From positions 1,025,645 to 1,089,644 of the forward strand of contig NZ_QXNY01000002.1 of assembly GCF_003572205.1 (NCBI RefSeq): a stretch of 64,000 nt of DNA, given 5' to 3'. A program made the position numbers and the translations under genes. The notes below the pieces were generated by a model that saw only the letters and a list, made by a program, of their open reading frames with translations, ran no database searches and had not been told where the DNA came from. The DNA is from Algihabitans albus (GTDB lineage Bacteria; Pseudomonadota; Alphaproteobacteria; Kiloniellales; DSM-21159). Of this stretch, positions 53,333 through 62,416 are shown piece by piece. The stretch's first letter is position 1; each line of letters opens with the position of its first letter.

Positions 53333-53914
53333 GTGGATCGCAATCGAGGTCGGGGGACGGCGGTGGGGAGCCGAGACTGGTCCAGGGCGCGGGACGGCGA
53401 AGAGCCGGCGTGGCTGAACGTCTTCCTGGCCAACCAGAACAAACTTCTCGCCTTTTTCGGGCGCAAGGCCGGCGCGCGAGATCAGCCCCGCGATCTGCTG
53501 CACGACCTGTTCGTCAGGATGGCCCAGAACGCCGGCGCGGCCGGCATCGACGACCCGCGCGCCTATATCTTCCGCGCCGCGGCCAACGTAGCGATCGATG
53601 CGGCAAGGGCCGACCGCTACCGCAGGGCGGAGGCCCCGCCGCCGCCCGTCGAAGAGCTGCATAGCCGCGATCCTTCGCCGGACGCACTGCAAACCACGAT
53701 CGACCGGGATCACCTGCGCCGGCTGGACGAGGCGCTCGCCAAGCTGCCGGAGCAAACCCGGGCCATGATCTATCTGTTGCGCATCGAGGGGCAGAACTAC
53801 GAGGGCGTCGCGGCCCTGTTCGGACTGTCCAAGAGCGCGGTCGAAAAGCGCGTGGCGAAGGCCCTGCAGCGCTGCAAGATCGAGCTGGAGGCCGGAGGTC
53901 GCGGCGGGCGGTAA
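53333..53914 (+). CDS. FecI-like ECF sigma factor, module 2
   Basis: This 193-residue ECF sigma factor has region 2 at FFGRKAGARDQPRDLLHDLFVRMAQN with DDPRAYIFRAAANVAIDAARADRYRR. Region 4 is LDEALAKLPEQTRAMIYLLRIEGQNYEGVAALFGLSKSAVEKRVAKALQRC. It is only distantly similar to the module 1 sigma factor, so the two probably recognise different promoters. A GTG at 53333 gives the start. A Fur-like box lies upstream, and a FecR-type gene follows after 59 bases. Confidence 0.88.
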   Translation: MDRNRGRGTAVGSRDWSRARDGEEPAWLNVFLANQNKLLAFFGRKAGARDQPRDLLHDLFVRMAQNAGAAGIDDPRAYIFRAAANVAIDAARADRYRRAEAPPPPVEELHSRDPSPDALQTTIDRDHLRRLDEALAKLPEQTRAMIYLLRIEGQNYEGVAALFGLSKSAVEKRVAKALQRCKIELEAGGRGGR

Positions 53915-53973
53915 ACGACACGATACAGTTTTGGCGCCACCGAACGTCTTAATTCTTTGACAGAGGAACGCTG

Positions 53974-54846
53974 TTGGACCAACGGTTGAACATGGCCGAT
54001 CAGCGACCGCCGGAAGATGCGCACGACAAGACCCGGCCGCTGCCCGACCTCCAGGAGCCCGAGCTGCAGCGGCTACGGGGCGGCAAGGCCTTTCCGCCCG
54101 GCTTCGATGCGCATGCCATCGCACGCCGGTCCCGCCGCCGCCGCCGGATTCTTCGCGGCGGCAGCCTCGGCCTGCTGACCGCAGTCCTGCTGTTGGTCGC
54201 GTTCGATCCCAGCGTCACGGCCGACTACAGCGCCTCGGTCGGTCAGATCGAACGCATCACGCTGCCGAACGGAACGCGCGTCCAGCTCGACAGCGGTGCA
54301 GCGATATCCTGGTCGCAGACCGACGCCGAAAGCCGCGTTCGGCTGCACGGCGGCGTCGCACTTTTCGAGACCGCCGGCAGAGTGGAGCGCGCCTTCGTCG
54401 TCGAGGTCGGCGATTTGGAGGTTCGACCTGTCGGAACGGTCTTCGCGGTTGCGGCGGAGGGTTTCGGGTGGTCGGCTCTGGTCGAATCCGGGCAGGTCCG
54501 GGTCTCCCTGCCGGACAGTGGAGCAAGCAGCCTGATCGGCCCAGGCGAGGCGGCTTCGGTTGCGGGGACAGGCGGGTCATTGAGCAGCGCGGCCATCGAC
54601 GCCGAGCGAACGCTGGCATGGCGCAACGGCGTCCTGGACTTCAAGAACGCGCCGCTGACCGAGGTTGTCAGGACGCTCGACCGCTACCGTCCGGGACGCA
54701 TCCTTCTCCTGAGAGAAGACGCGGCGAGAAAACGCTTCGACGGCGTTCTGTCGTTGGACGACATCGATGGAGCGCTGCAAATCGTCGCCGAGTCCAGTGG
54801 TCTGGACTTGCTCGCCACCTGGCCGCTGCTGGTCGTTCTCCGCTAA
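53974..54846 (+). CDS. FecR-like regulator with atypical N-terminus, module 2
   Basis: This signal relay of 290 residues has one membrane helix (GGSLGLLTAVLLLVAF, about residues 62-77) after an Arg-rich stretch. A periplasmic FecR domain (YSASVGQIERITLPNGTRVQLDSGAAISW) and a C-terminal domain FDGVLSLDDIDGALQIVAESSGL follow. It lacks the WxxRL...AFxxWL sigma-binding domain of module 1, and the first 55 residues are short and proline-rich instead. Either TTG 53974 or ATG 53992 could start it. It lies between the second sigma factor and second receptor. Confidence 0.8.
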   Translation: MDQRLNMADQRPPEDAHDKTRPLPDLQEPELQRLRGGKAFPPGFDAHAIARRSRRRRRILRGGSLGLLTAVLLLVAFDPSVTADYSASVGQIERITLPNGTRVQLDSGAAISWSQTDAESRVRLHGGVALFETAGRVERAFVVEVGDLEVRPVGTVFAVAAEGFGWSALVESGQVRVSLPDSGASSLIGPGEAASVAGTGGSLSSAAIDAERTLAWRNGVLDFKNAPLTEVVRTLDRYRPGRILLLREDAARKRFDGVLSLDDIDGALQIVAESSGLDLLATWPLLVVLR

Positions 54847-54965
54847 ATCGTCGCCGGTATTGCCGTCAGCGTTACGGTTCTCCGTTTTTCATCCGTCATG
54901 TCCTTTAGAGCGGTTGCGAAGGGATCGCAACTGGCGGTGTGTTTTCGATCCCAGGGGGCATTGGC

Positions 54966-57449
54966 ATGTGGGTTTTACGGCGCGGGGCGGAGTGTTCGTT
55001 CAAGGCAGCGCTCGCGATCGCGGTTTGCTTTACAGCGACCGAGCAGGCGACCGCCCAGGAGAACGGCAAGACGCGAAGCGGGATGACGGCCTCAGCGATT
55101 CAATCGGCCCAATCCGGCCAAACGGATGTTCTTCAGATCGACCTTCCATCGCAGTCCTTGAGCGACGCGCTACGGGCCCTGAGCCGGCAAAGCGGCCTGC
55201 AGTTCTTCGCCGACAGCGATCTGACCCGAGATCTCACTGCGCCCCCCGTGTCCGGCCGCATGAGCGCCGAGGAGGCCCTGCGGCAGCTGCTAGCCGGCTC
55301 AGGCCTAGACTACCGCATCGGCGAGACCGGCGCGGTCACCCTGGAACGGACGGCGGCGCGGCCGGAGAACGGCCCTTTGCGGCTGCAACCCATTACCGTC
55401 GATGCCGTGCTTGGCGGCATCGTGACCGACAGCTACGCGGCTCCCGACTCCTTCGGCGCGACGCGGACCGACACGCCGGTCATCGACACACCTCAGTCGA
55501 CCCAGGCGGTCACGCGCCAGGCGTTGGACGACGCCGGCGCGACCGATATCGCCGATGCCTACGACTATCTGGCCGGGATTCAGCGCGACATCAACGCGGG
55601 CGGCGTCTTCGGAGACGCCTACCTGGCGAGGGGTTTCGAGACGGACAACATCCTTTTCAACGGCAACCGCACGGGCCGGCCGGCGACACTCGATACCGCC
55701 AACGTCGAGCGCGTGCAGGCCTTGCGCGGCCCAACCGCCGCTCTCTTCGGACGTGCCGATCCCGGCGGTTTGATCAACATCGTGACCAAACAGCCTCTGG
55801 CCGAACCATTTTATCAAACCGATCTGAGCTTCGGCAGCGGCTTCTTCGGCGACGGCAACCGCTTTCGCGAGGGCCGTGCCACCGTCGATGCCGGCGGCCC
55901 GATCGACTCGGAGGGGCGTCTTCGCTACCGCCTCAACGCCGCCGCAGAGCGGGAAAAGACCTTTCGACAGGATATCGACGAAACGCTCTTCTTCGTCTCC
56001 CCGGTCGTGGATTTCGAAATCGACGAAGCGACGGTCGCCAACGTCGAACTGATCTATCAATACCGTCGGGATGTCTTCGACCGGGGCGTCCCCTTCATCG
56101 ACGGCGAACCCGAGCTGTCCCCGGACTGGAACGTCGCCGAAGGTCAGGACGAGATGCTCGACAAGCACTTCCTGTCAGGCACCTTCCGCCTCGACCGTGA
56201 GTTTACCGCGTCCCTTACAGGCCGGATGGGTCTCTACGGAAGCTATGGCTCGCTGGACGGCGAAGGTTTTCAGGTAGCTTCCGTGATGCCGGCGACGGCG
56301 CAGCGCCTGGGCTTCGAGGGATCCGACCTTTTCCTGACGGCGCAGCCGGAACTGGTCGCCGAGTTCGGAACAGGCTCGATCGGGCACACTCTTCTGTTCG
56401 GCATCGACGCCTCCTACCAAAGGAACCGCAGCAGGATTCCCTTCGGCCTTCGAAGCCCGGCCTTCGATATCTTCGACCCGGACTTCCCCGTGGACATCCC
56501 GGAGCTTTCGGCCGGTACCGAGAACCGCTTCAATGAGCGCCTGACCGCAAAGTCCGTCGGAGTCTACATCCAGGATCAGATCGATCTGACCGAGCAATGG
56601 AAGCTGCTAGCCGGTCTGCGGTGGGACAACGTCTGGCTAACGGAGGAGTCCTTCACCACAGCCGCAAACGATACCTTCTTGGTCAGCGATCTGGACGAAG
56701 ACCTGCACGACAACGCCCTGCTGCCGAGAGCCGGAATCGTCTATCAGCCGATCGAGCAGATCGGTCTCTATGCTTCCTACGCCCAGACATACCGCCCGCC
56801 GGTGGTCGGCGGGTTGACCGACGCCAACGGCGAGAGAGTGGACCCGGAGGAGGGACGCAGCCTGGAGGTCGGGATCAAGCTGGAGGCCCTTGACGGCAAG
56901 CTGGGCGGCACGCTGGCCGCCTTCCGCGCCGACAAGGAAAACGTCCTGGAAGCCGATCCGGGCGACCCCTTCTCCAACGTGAACCTCGGCCGCGTCCGCA
57001 GCGAAGGCGTGGAGCTCAACCTGAACGGCGAGATCACCGAGAACTTCAGCCTCGGCCTAAGTTACGCCTACACCGATGCCCGCATCGACAGTAACGACAA
57101 CCCCAACTTCCCAAGAGGTACGCGCATCAGGAACGTGCCGCGCCACGCCGCCTCCCTGCAGGCCGCCTACCGCTTCACCGAGGGGTCACTGGACGGCCTC
57201 AGGCTCTTCGGGGGGGTCGTCTACGAGGGGGAAAAGCCCGCCGACACAACGGCAGCGGACGACACCAGTTTGCCAGACTTCCTGCGCGTCGACCTGGGGG
57301 CTTCCTACGACCTGACCGAAAGCATTCAGACCCGGCTTCAGATCCAAAATCTGACCGATAAGGAGTACTACGTCTCCGGCTCGACGGCGCGCAACATCGT
57401 CCCCGGCCAACCCTTCAATGCGACTCTGGGCATACGAGTCCGGTTTTGA
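54966..57449 (+). CDS. TonB-dependent siderophore receptor with STN signalling domain, module 2
   Basis: This 827-residue outer-membrane receptor has a signal peptide ending near ATAQ. Its STN domain (LQIDLPSQSLSDALRALSRQSGLQFF) begins at about residue 55. The plug (STQAVTRQALDDAG, VQALRGPTAALFGRADPGGLINIVTKQPL) and barrel end in NATLGIRVRF. The ATG at 54966 has AGGGGG seven bases upstream, better than the in-frame GTG at 54939. The plug is almost identical to that of receptor 1, including the LRLQPITVDAVLGG linker, while surface-loop regions differ, which points to duplication followed by change of ligand. Confidence 0.93.
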   Translation: MWVLRRGAECSFKAALAIAVCFTATEQATAQENGKTRSGMTASAIQSAQSGQTDVLQIDLPSQSLSDALRALSRQSGLQFFADSDLTRDLTAPPVSGRMSAEEALRQLLAGSGLDYRIGETGAVTLERTAARPENGPLRLQPITVDAVLGGIVTDSYAAPDSFGATRTDTPVIDTPQSTQAVTRQALDDAGATDIADAYDYLAGIQRDINAGGVFGDAYLARGFETDNILFNGNRTGRPATLDTANVERVQALRGPTAALFGRADPGGLINIVTKQPLAEPFYQTDLSFGSGFFGDGNRFREGRATVDAGGPIDSEGRLRYRLNAAAEREKTFRQDIDETLFFVSPVVDFEIDEATVANVELIYQYRRDVFDRGVPFIDGEPELSPDWNVAEGQDEMLDKHFLSGTFRLDREFTASLTGRMGLYGSYGSLDGEGFQVASVMPATAQRLGFEGSDLFLTAQPELVAEFGTGSIGHTLLFGIDASYQRNRSRIPFGLRSPAFDIFDPDFPVDIPELSAGTENRFNERLTAKSVGVYIQDQIDLTEQWKLLAGLRWDNVWLTEESFTTAANDTFLVSDLDEDLHDNALLPRAGIVYQPIEQIGLYASYAQTYRPPVVGGLTDANGERVDPEEGRSLEVGIKLEALDGKLGGTLAAFRADKENVLEADPGDPFSNVNLGRVRSEGVELNLNGEITENFSLGLSYAYTDARIDSNDNPNFPRGTRIRNVPRHAASLQAAYRFTEGSLDGLRLFGGVVYEGEKPADTTAADDTSLPDFLRVDLGASYDLTESIQTRLQIQNLTDKEYYVSGSTARNIVPGQPFNATLGIRVRF

Positions 57450-57674
57450 GAAAGCGGCGGGAGGCCTCTGCGCTGGATCAGCCGAGTCACCCTTGTCTCC
57501 TTGTTGGCCGCGGCAAGCCGCGATAAGCTTTCTCGTAGCAGACACAGCCAACCGCTCGCACTCGTGATCGGGCCAGGTGAATGTGTCGTCTGCGAGTACG
57601 CTCAGCCCGCGCAGGGTCCTTTCCATGCAGGCCGGCGTCGCGTCAGCAAAGCGAGCACTAACCGAAACGCCGCC

Positions 57675-58058
57675 ATGCGAAAGGATGAGCGCAGATGCGC
57701 AGCTTTCTCGATGCCAATTCGAATTTTCGACGAAGCCAAGGCCCGGGAGTTCTATCTGCACTATCTCGGCTTTTCCTGGGACTAGGAGTATCGCTTCCAC
57801 GAGGATGCGCCGCTCTATGCCCAGGTTTCCCACTCCGGCTTAAGCCTGCACCTGAGCGAGCTCCACGGCGACGCCAGCCCCGGCTCCTTCGCCTTCGTTC
57901 CGTTATGGGGAGTCACGGCCTACCTGCGGGAGTTCCGCAGCAAGGACTACGCCTTCATGAATCCCGGGATCGTTGAACAGCCTTGGGGCCGCCAATTGGA
58001 GGTCATCGACCCCTTCGGCAACCGCATCAGGTTCTGCGAGCAAGCCGAGCAAAGCTGA
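57675..58058 (+). pseudogene. Glyoxalase/bleomycin-resistance family gene with an internal amber stop
   Basis: A single frame encodes a VOC-fold protein of the glyoxalase superfamily: FDEAKAREFYLHYLGFSWD, then a TAG at 57783-57785, then EYRFHEDAPLYAQVSHSGLSLHLSE and WGRQLEVIDPFGNRIRFCE to a TGA at 58056. Homologues have Trp (TGG) at the position before the EYRF/EHRF segment, so one G-to-A change explains the stop. The rest is intact, which points to recent inactivation. Starts at 57675 or 57711 are possible. The 225 bases before it, after the receptor gene, show nothing recognisable. Confidence 0.8.
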
Positions 58059-58103
58059 CGGCGGGGACGCATCAGAAGCGACTCAAGATCGTGACAGGTG
58101 CGA

Positions 58104-59090
58104 TCAGCTACGTTGCGCGCCGGTCGCCCTGACCACGGGAATCCAGATGTCACGCTGGCGGCCGTAGTAGGCATCCACCTCGGCCGGTGTCATCGCCGCC
58201 GGCACGATGGAGCCGAGATCCTTCAACCGGTCGCGAATGGCGTCCGACTGAACCACGGCATTCACCGCCCGGTTCAGTTCGGAGACGATCTCGTCCGGGG
58301 TGCCGGCCGGCGCGGCGATGGAATTCCAGGTCTGCGAGACGAAATCCGGAAGTCCGGCCTCTGAGACGGTCGGAATATCGGGAACGGCCCGCAGGCGCTC
58401 CGGCGCGGAGACGCCCAGCGGGCGCACGGCGCCGTCGCGAACCTGCACCACTGCGGTCAGGGAGGGATTGAAGACGAAGCTAAGGCGGCCGGCGATAAGA
58501 TCGCGCATGGCTTCGCCGCTCTTCGGATAGGGTACGTGGACGATGTCCGTGCCGATTCGGGAGAGAAAGAGCGCGCCGGTGATGTGGGTGGTGGTGCCGG
58601 TGGGACCCGAGCCGTACTGGAAGGCGTCCGGATCGGCCTTCATGCGCGCGATCATGTCTTCGAGGTTTTCGGCTGGATCGTCCTTGTTGATACAAAGGAT
58701 CATCGGCACTTCGTTCATCATGGCGACACCGCGCAGCGTCTGCTTGACGTCGACCGGCAGGGGTTCGAACAGCGCGATGTTGTGGACCAGCTGTGAGGAG
58801 GTGCCGACCAGCAGGGTGTAGCCGTTCGGATCGGCCTCGCTGACCGCCTCGGTCGCCTGCATTCCCGACGCCTGCGCAAGGTTCTCGACCAGGATGCGCT
58901 GCCCGATGCGCGGTTCGAGCTCGGCCGCGACGATCCGCGCGACCACGTCGGCATTGCCGCCGGCGCCCGAGGCGACGACCAGACGGATCGGGCCGGCCTT
59001 GGGCCAATCGTCGGCGCGCGCGGAGCGACCCAGGGTCGAAAGAAACGGCATCGCCAGGGCGGCGGCAAGGAAGCTACGTCTCTTGATCAT
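58104..59090 (-). CDS. tctC: TctC/Bug periplasmic substrate-binding protein, iron region
   Basis: This 328-residue receptor of a tripartite tricarboxylate transporter has a twin-arginine-like signal, KRRSFLAAALAMPFLSTLGRSARA, with cleavage before DDWPKAG. The Bug features are IRLVVASGAGGNADVVARIVA, LVENLAQASGMQAT and the GTTTHITGALFLSRIGTDIVHVPYPKSGEAMRDLIAGRL stretch. It is divergent from its tctB and tctA partners at 59249-61271, with a Fur-like box in the 158-base gap. Citrate or another iron-binding carboxylate is a reasonable ligand guess from context. Confidence 0.92.
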   Translation of the reverse strand: MIKRRSFLAAALAMPFLSTLGRSARADDWPKAGPIRLVVASGAGGNADVVARIVAAELEPRIGQRILVENLAQASGMQATEAVSEADPNGYTLLVGTSSQLVHNIALFEPLPVDVKQTLRGVAMMNEVPMILCINKDDPAENLEDMIARMKADPDAFQYGSGPTGTTTHITGALFLSRIGTDIVHVPYPKSGEAMRDLIAGRLSFVFNPSLTAVVQVRDGAVRPLGVSAPERLRAVPDIPTVSEAGLPDFVSQTWNSIAAPAGTPDEIVSELNRAVNAVVQSDAIRDRLKDLGSIVPAAMTPAEVDAYYGRQRDIWIPVVRATGAQRS

Positions 59091-59173
59091 GGCTGGTGTC
59101 CTCTTCTCGCCACGGGGTAAGCTCGCTTCGACCCGTTCGATCTTGCAATTGACGGTCGGCAGCGCGTCAATTA

Positions 59174-59196
59174 TTGAGAGCGATACTCATTATCAA
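59174..59196. promoter_or_regulatory. Fur-like box in the tctC/tctBA divergon
   Basis: TTGAGAGCGATACTCATTAT plus CAA carries GAGAGCGATACTCATTATCAA, an overlapping pair of 7-1-7 Fur-type repeats. It lies 84 bases before tctC and about 50 before tctB, so it could control both directions. Confidence 0.65.
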
Positions 59197-59248
59197 TTCC
59201 ATCAATGCTTTAGCAAGCCGAAACGAAAAATCGAGACATAACAGAGCA

Positions 59249-59785
59249 TTGTCTTCCTCCAACCGTTCGGTCCCACCCGGCAGCTTCGCCAGGACCCTGC
59301 TGCCTCCGCTCGCTATTGCCGCCGTCGGCGTGGTGTTTTTCACGCTCGCACAGACCCAGCCGGCCTGGATCGGGCCCGGACCTGGAACCCGGATCGGGCC
59401 CGGCCTGTTCGCGCAATGGCTTTCGCTCGGCGTCGTAGGGCTGTCGATGCTCTGGGCAGCCATTGCGCTGGCGGGCCTACGGCGCCCTCGACACACTGAG
59501 GCGACGGACGCCACAACCGAGGCTTCCGGGGAGGTTCGCCTTCGCGGAGGCATCGGGCCAGGTTTGGCGCTCCTGGCGGCGGTTTGCCTCTTTGCGCTGC
59601 TGCTGCCGGTCGCGGGCCTGATCGTGGCCTGCGCCAGCGCCGCCGCCGTTGCCGGCTGGGGCGCTGGGGACCGCGATCTCCGGGCGCTTGGCTTGTCGGC
59701 GCTGCTGGGCGCGGCGGTCGCCGCAGGAATCGGCCTGACTCTCCTGCCGCCGACGACCCGGCTGTGGCCCTGGGGCGTCTTCTGA
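59249..59785 (+). CDS. tctB: Tripartite transporter small membrane subunit, iron region
   Basis: This TctB-type protein of about 179 residues has four hydrophobic helices (LLPPLAIAAVGVVFFTLAQ, GLFAQWLSLGVVGLSMLWAAIALAGL and two more in the second half). The frame is open to a TTG at 59174, but that overlaps the Fur-like box, so the TTG at 59249 is taken as the start with limited confidence. tctA begins one base after its stop. The loops are Ala/Gly-rich and not informative on substrate. Confidence 0.82.
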   Translation: MSSSNRSVPPGSFARTLLPPLAIAAVGVVFFTLAQTQPAWIGPGPGTRIGPGLFAQWLSLGVVGLSMLWAAIALAGLRRPRHTEATDATTEASGEVRLRGGIGPGLALLAAVCLFALLLPVAGLIVACASAAAVAGWGAGDRDLRALGLSALLGAAVAAGIGLTLLPPTTRLWPWGVF

Positions 59786-59786
59786 G

Positions 59787-61271
59787 ATGGGAGAGATCGC
59801 AGCCTGGTTCGCGCAGTTCGCAACCGCTCTGACCTTACAGAACGTCGTTCTCTGTTTTACCGGCGCACTGATCGGCACCTTCGTGGGCGTACTGCCCGGC
59901 ATCGGACCGGCCGCAACCCTAGCACTCCTGCTTCCGGTGACCTTCACGCTGGAGCCGGCCGGCGCCTTGATCATGCTGGCCGCGATCTACTACGGCGCGC
60001 AGTACGGCAGTTCGACGACGGCGATCCTGCTCAATCTCCCCGGAGAGACCTCAGGGATCGTCACGGCCCTGGACGGCCACCGCCTAGCGCTGTCGGGGCG
60101 CGCGGGTCCGGCCATTGCCATTGCCGCGATTTCCTCCCTCTTCGCCGGCGTGGCGACGGCGGTCTTCATCGCGGTGGCGGCGGGCCCCGTGGCGCAGTGG
60201 TCCCTGCTGCTCTCGCCCGCCGGGCTCGCCGGACTGATCGCGCTGGGTCTCTTCGCGGCCGCTGTGATCGCACCCGGTAAACCCTTGCCGGCCGTTATTC
60301 TGATCCTGCTGGGGGCCTGCCTCGGCCTGGTGGGCACGGACTCGGGTGGCGGCCTGCCGCGCTTTACCCTCGGGATTACGGAGCTTCGGGACGGCATCGG
60401 CTTCGTGCCGTTGGTGATGGGCCTGTTCGGCATCGCGGAGCTGATCCGGGCGCTGGAAACCGGCAGCCGACCCGACCGTATTCCACCGATCGGCTGGCCC
60501 TGGCCAACCCGGCGCGACTTACGCGCCAGCCTCGGCCCCACCCTGCGCGGCACCGCGATCGGCGCGGTCCTGGGCGCCGTTCCCGGCGTCAGCACGGTGA
60601 TGGCGGCCCTGGCAGCGCGCGGCTTGGAGCGCGCCTTCAAAACGCCCGACCAGCCGCTCGGCAACGGCGCCATCGCCGGCGTGTCCGCGCCGGAAGCGGC
60701 CAACAACGCCTCGGCGCAAAGCGCCCTCATCCCGCTCCTCACACTGGGCCTGCCGGGCAATCCGGTCATCGCCGTTCTGGCAGGCGCCCTGATGATCCAT
60801 GGCATGGCCCCGGGCCCCGGGTTTATTCCGAACAACCCGGACCTGTTTCACGCCTTGATCGCAAGCTTCGTGATCGGGAACGTCATGCTGGTGATCCTGA
60901 ACCTGCCGCTCGCGGCGGTTTGGGCCTCGCTTCTGCGCATTCCCTTTCGCAAACTTGTTCCCCTGATCGTGGTACTGAGCGTTATCGGGGTTCATTCGGT
61001 CAACAGCTCGATGTTCGACGTGTGGACCATGCTGGTCTTCGGGATTTTCGGATGGCTGCTGGTGCGCCTCGGCCTGCAGCCAACCCCCATTGTGCTCGGC
61101 TACATTCTGGGCCCCGCGCTGGAGGAGTACCTGCGCCGCACCCTCCTGTTCTCGCGCGGCGATCCAACCGTGTTCCTGACCGACCCCTTCAGCCTCGGGT
61201 GCCTGCTGCTGATCGCCGCCGGATCGGTCGCCCTGATGGTTCGCCGCCTACGCCGGCTCGCTCGAGGCTGA
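59787..61271 (+). CDS. tctA: Tripartite transporter large membrane subunit, iron region
   Basis: This 494-residue TctA subunit has about twelve membrane spans. The duplicated GxxPGxG motifs are VGVLPGIGPAATLALLLPVTF near residue 30 and GAVPGVSTVMAALAARGLE in the second half. YYGAQYGSSTTAILLNLPGE and the APEAANNASAQSALIPLLTLGLPGNP motif are diagnostic. It is translationally linked to tctB. It is a distant paralogue of the tctA at 42198 and probably has a different substrate. Confidence 0.93.
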   Translation: MGEIAAWFAQFATALTLQNVVLCFTGALIGTFVGVLPGIGPAATLALLLPVTFTLEPAGALIMLAAIYYGAQYGSSTTAILLNLPGETSGIVTALDGHRLALSGRAGPAIAIAAISSLFAGVATAVFIAVAAGPVAQWSLLLSPAGLAGLIALGLFAAAVIAPGKPLPAVILILLGACLGLVGTDSGGGLPRFTLGITELRDGIGFVPLVMGLFGIAELIRALETGSRPDRIPPIGWPWPTRRDLRASLGPTLRGTAIGAVLGAVPGVSTVMAALAARGLERAFKTPDQPLGNGAIAGVSAPEAANNASAQSALIPLLTLGLPGNPVIAVLAGALMIHGMAPGPGFIPNNPDLFHALIASFVIGNVMLVILNLPLAAVWASLLRIPFRKLVPLIVVLSVIGVHSVNSSMFDVWTMLVFGIFGWLLVRLGLQPTPIVLGYILGPALEEYLRRTLLFSRGDPTVFLTDPFSLGCLLLIAAGSVALMVRRLRRLARG

Positions 61272-61352
61272 TAGGCGGACCGCAGCGAAGCGGTGTTTCG
61301 TAAAGCGCCACGTGCATTGGGCCTTGCGAAGCAGGTGCCTTCTTCGGCAAAG

Positions 61353-61370
61353 TTGAGAATGCGTATCATT
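61353..61370. promoter_or_regulatory. Fur-like box before the AraC gene
   Basis: TTGAGAATGCGTATCATT matches a Fur-type repeat (GAGAATGcGTATCATT). It lies 70-90 bases upstream of the likely start codon of the AraC-type regulator. Confidence 0.6.
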
Positions 61371-61442
61371 CCTATTGTTCGGATATTTCTTTTGGACGCA
61401 GAGATCAGAACCGCGACAAAGACATCGGATGACAGACCGTCC

Positions 61443-62345
61443 GTGTTCCGCTCGCTGCATATGCAGCCAAGCACGAAGACGCCGGCCTTCGCGCGCAGTC
61501 GGCAAGTCGCCGCCGAGCCGGGCCTTCAGATCGTCGAAATCGCGCCCGGCGCAACCCTATCCGCTTTCACCGGCCGTAATTCCAACGACGAGCCGGAACA
61601 TGCGATCTTTCTGGGAGGCGCCTTCTTTTGTCTGACCTTCGCCGGCTTGCGCGCCAGCCGGGTAGGTACGCGAGAGATCGAGTTTCCATCGCGCGAAAAC
61701 GCCTTCGCCCTGCTATCCCCGAAGCCGGTCGAACTGACATCGATCGCCGACGCAGAGGTAACCAGACGGAACGTCGCCCTTTTCCTCTCGGCCGAGGTCT
61801 TGGACCGTTTGGACATCGATCTGCTGGAGACAAGAAGCCGCCCACCAACGCACGTTCGGCATTGGCGAATGACCTCCGCCGCACGCGGCTTGGCCTTGGC
61901 GCTCCTGAGAAGCGGGACCTCCGCGCAGGTTCGGCGCCTGCGTGCCGAAGCCCTGGCCCTGGAACTGCTGGCGGACGTGCAGGAGCAGGAGGGTCACGAC
62001 TTGGAAGCGTCGCCCGACGGCCTGCAAGCCTCCACCTTGGCGGCCCTGCGGCGGGCGCGCGACCTGATGATCGCCACTCCCTCGGCCGACCACAGCCTGC
62101 TGTCGATCGCGACAACGGCCGGCATCAGCCCTACGACCCTGAAGCGCGATTTCCGGAAAGTCTTCGGCATCTCGACCATCGCCTTCCTGCGCAGGGTGCG
62201 ACTGGAGCAAGGCCGCAGCCTGATCGAACAGGAGGGGCTTTCCGTGTCATCCGCCGCTTACGCCTGCGGGTACGACCATCCCGGCAACTTTGCCCAAGCT
62301 TTCCGGAAGCACTTCGGTTTCGCGCCCTCGCAGCTAAGACGCTGA
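61443..62345 (+). CDS. AraC family regulator, iron region
   Basis: This regulator of about 300 residues has a C-terminal double helix-turn-helix (LLSIATTAGISPTTLKRDFRKVFGISTIAFLRR and VSSAAYACGYDHPGNFAQAFRKHFGFAPSQL). The N-terminal domain (GLQIVEIAPGATLSAFTGRNS) resembles sensors of siderophore-responsive AraC proteins such as PchR, which bind ferrisiderophore and switch on receptor genes. The start is uncertain: GTG 61443, ATG 61461 or TTG 61392; the longer frame covers the Fur-like box and is unlikely. It precedes a TonB receptor gene on the same strand by 106 bases. Confidence 0.85.
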   Translation: MFRSLHMQPSTKTPAFARSRQVAAEPGLQIVEIAPGATLSAFTGRNSNDEPEHAIFLGGAFFCLTFAGLRASRVGTREIEFPSRENAFALLSPKPVELTSIADAEVTRRNVALFLSAEVLDRLDIDLLETRSRPPTHVRHWRMTSAARGLALALLRSGTSAQVRRLRAEALALELLADVQEQEGHDLEASPDGLQASTLAALRRARDLMIATPSADHSLLSIATTAGISPTTLKRDFRKVFGISTIAFLRRVRLEQGRSLIEQEGLSVSSAAYACGYDHPGNFAQAFRKHFGFAPSQLRR

Positions 62346-62416
62346 ACCGATTGCAGGAGTCTTTGGCCCTCGCGCAACAGTTCCGGCTGTCGCTTCCCTG
62401 CAGTCGCGTCGCAATA

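Noticed and set aside
57783-57785. In-frame TAG as pyrrolysine, considered because the window has methylamine-type metabolism
   Set aside because: The interrupted protein is a VOC-fold protein, not a methylamine methyltransferase, no pyl genes are present, and TGG-to-TAG explains it simply.
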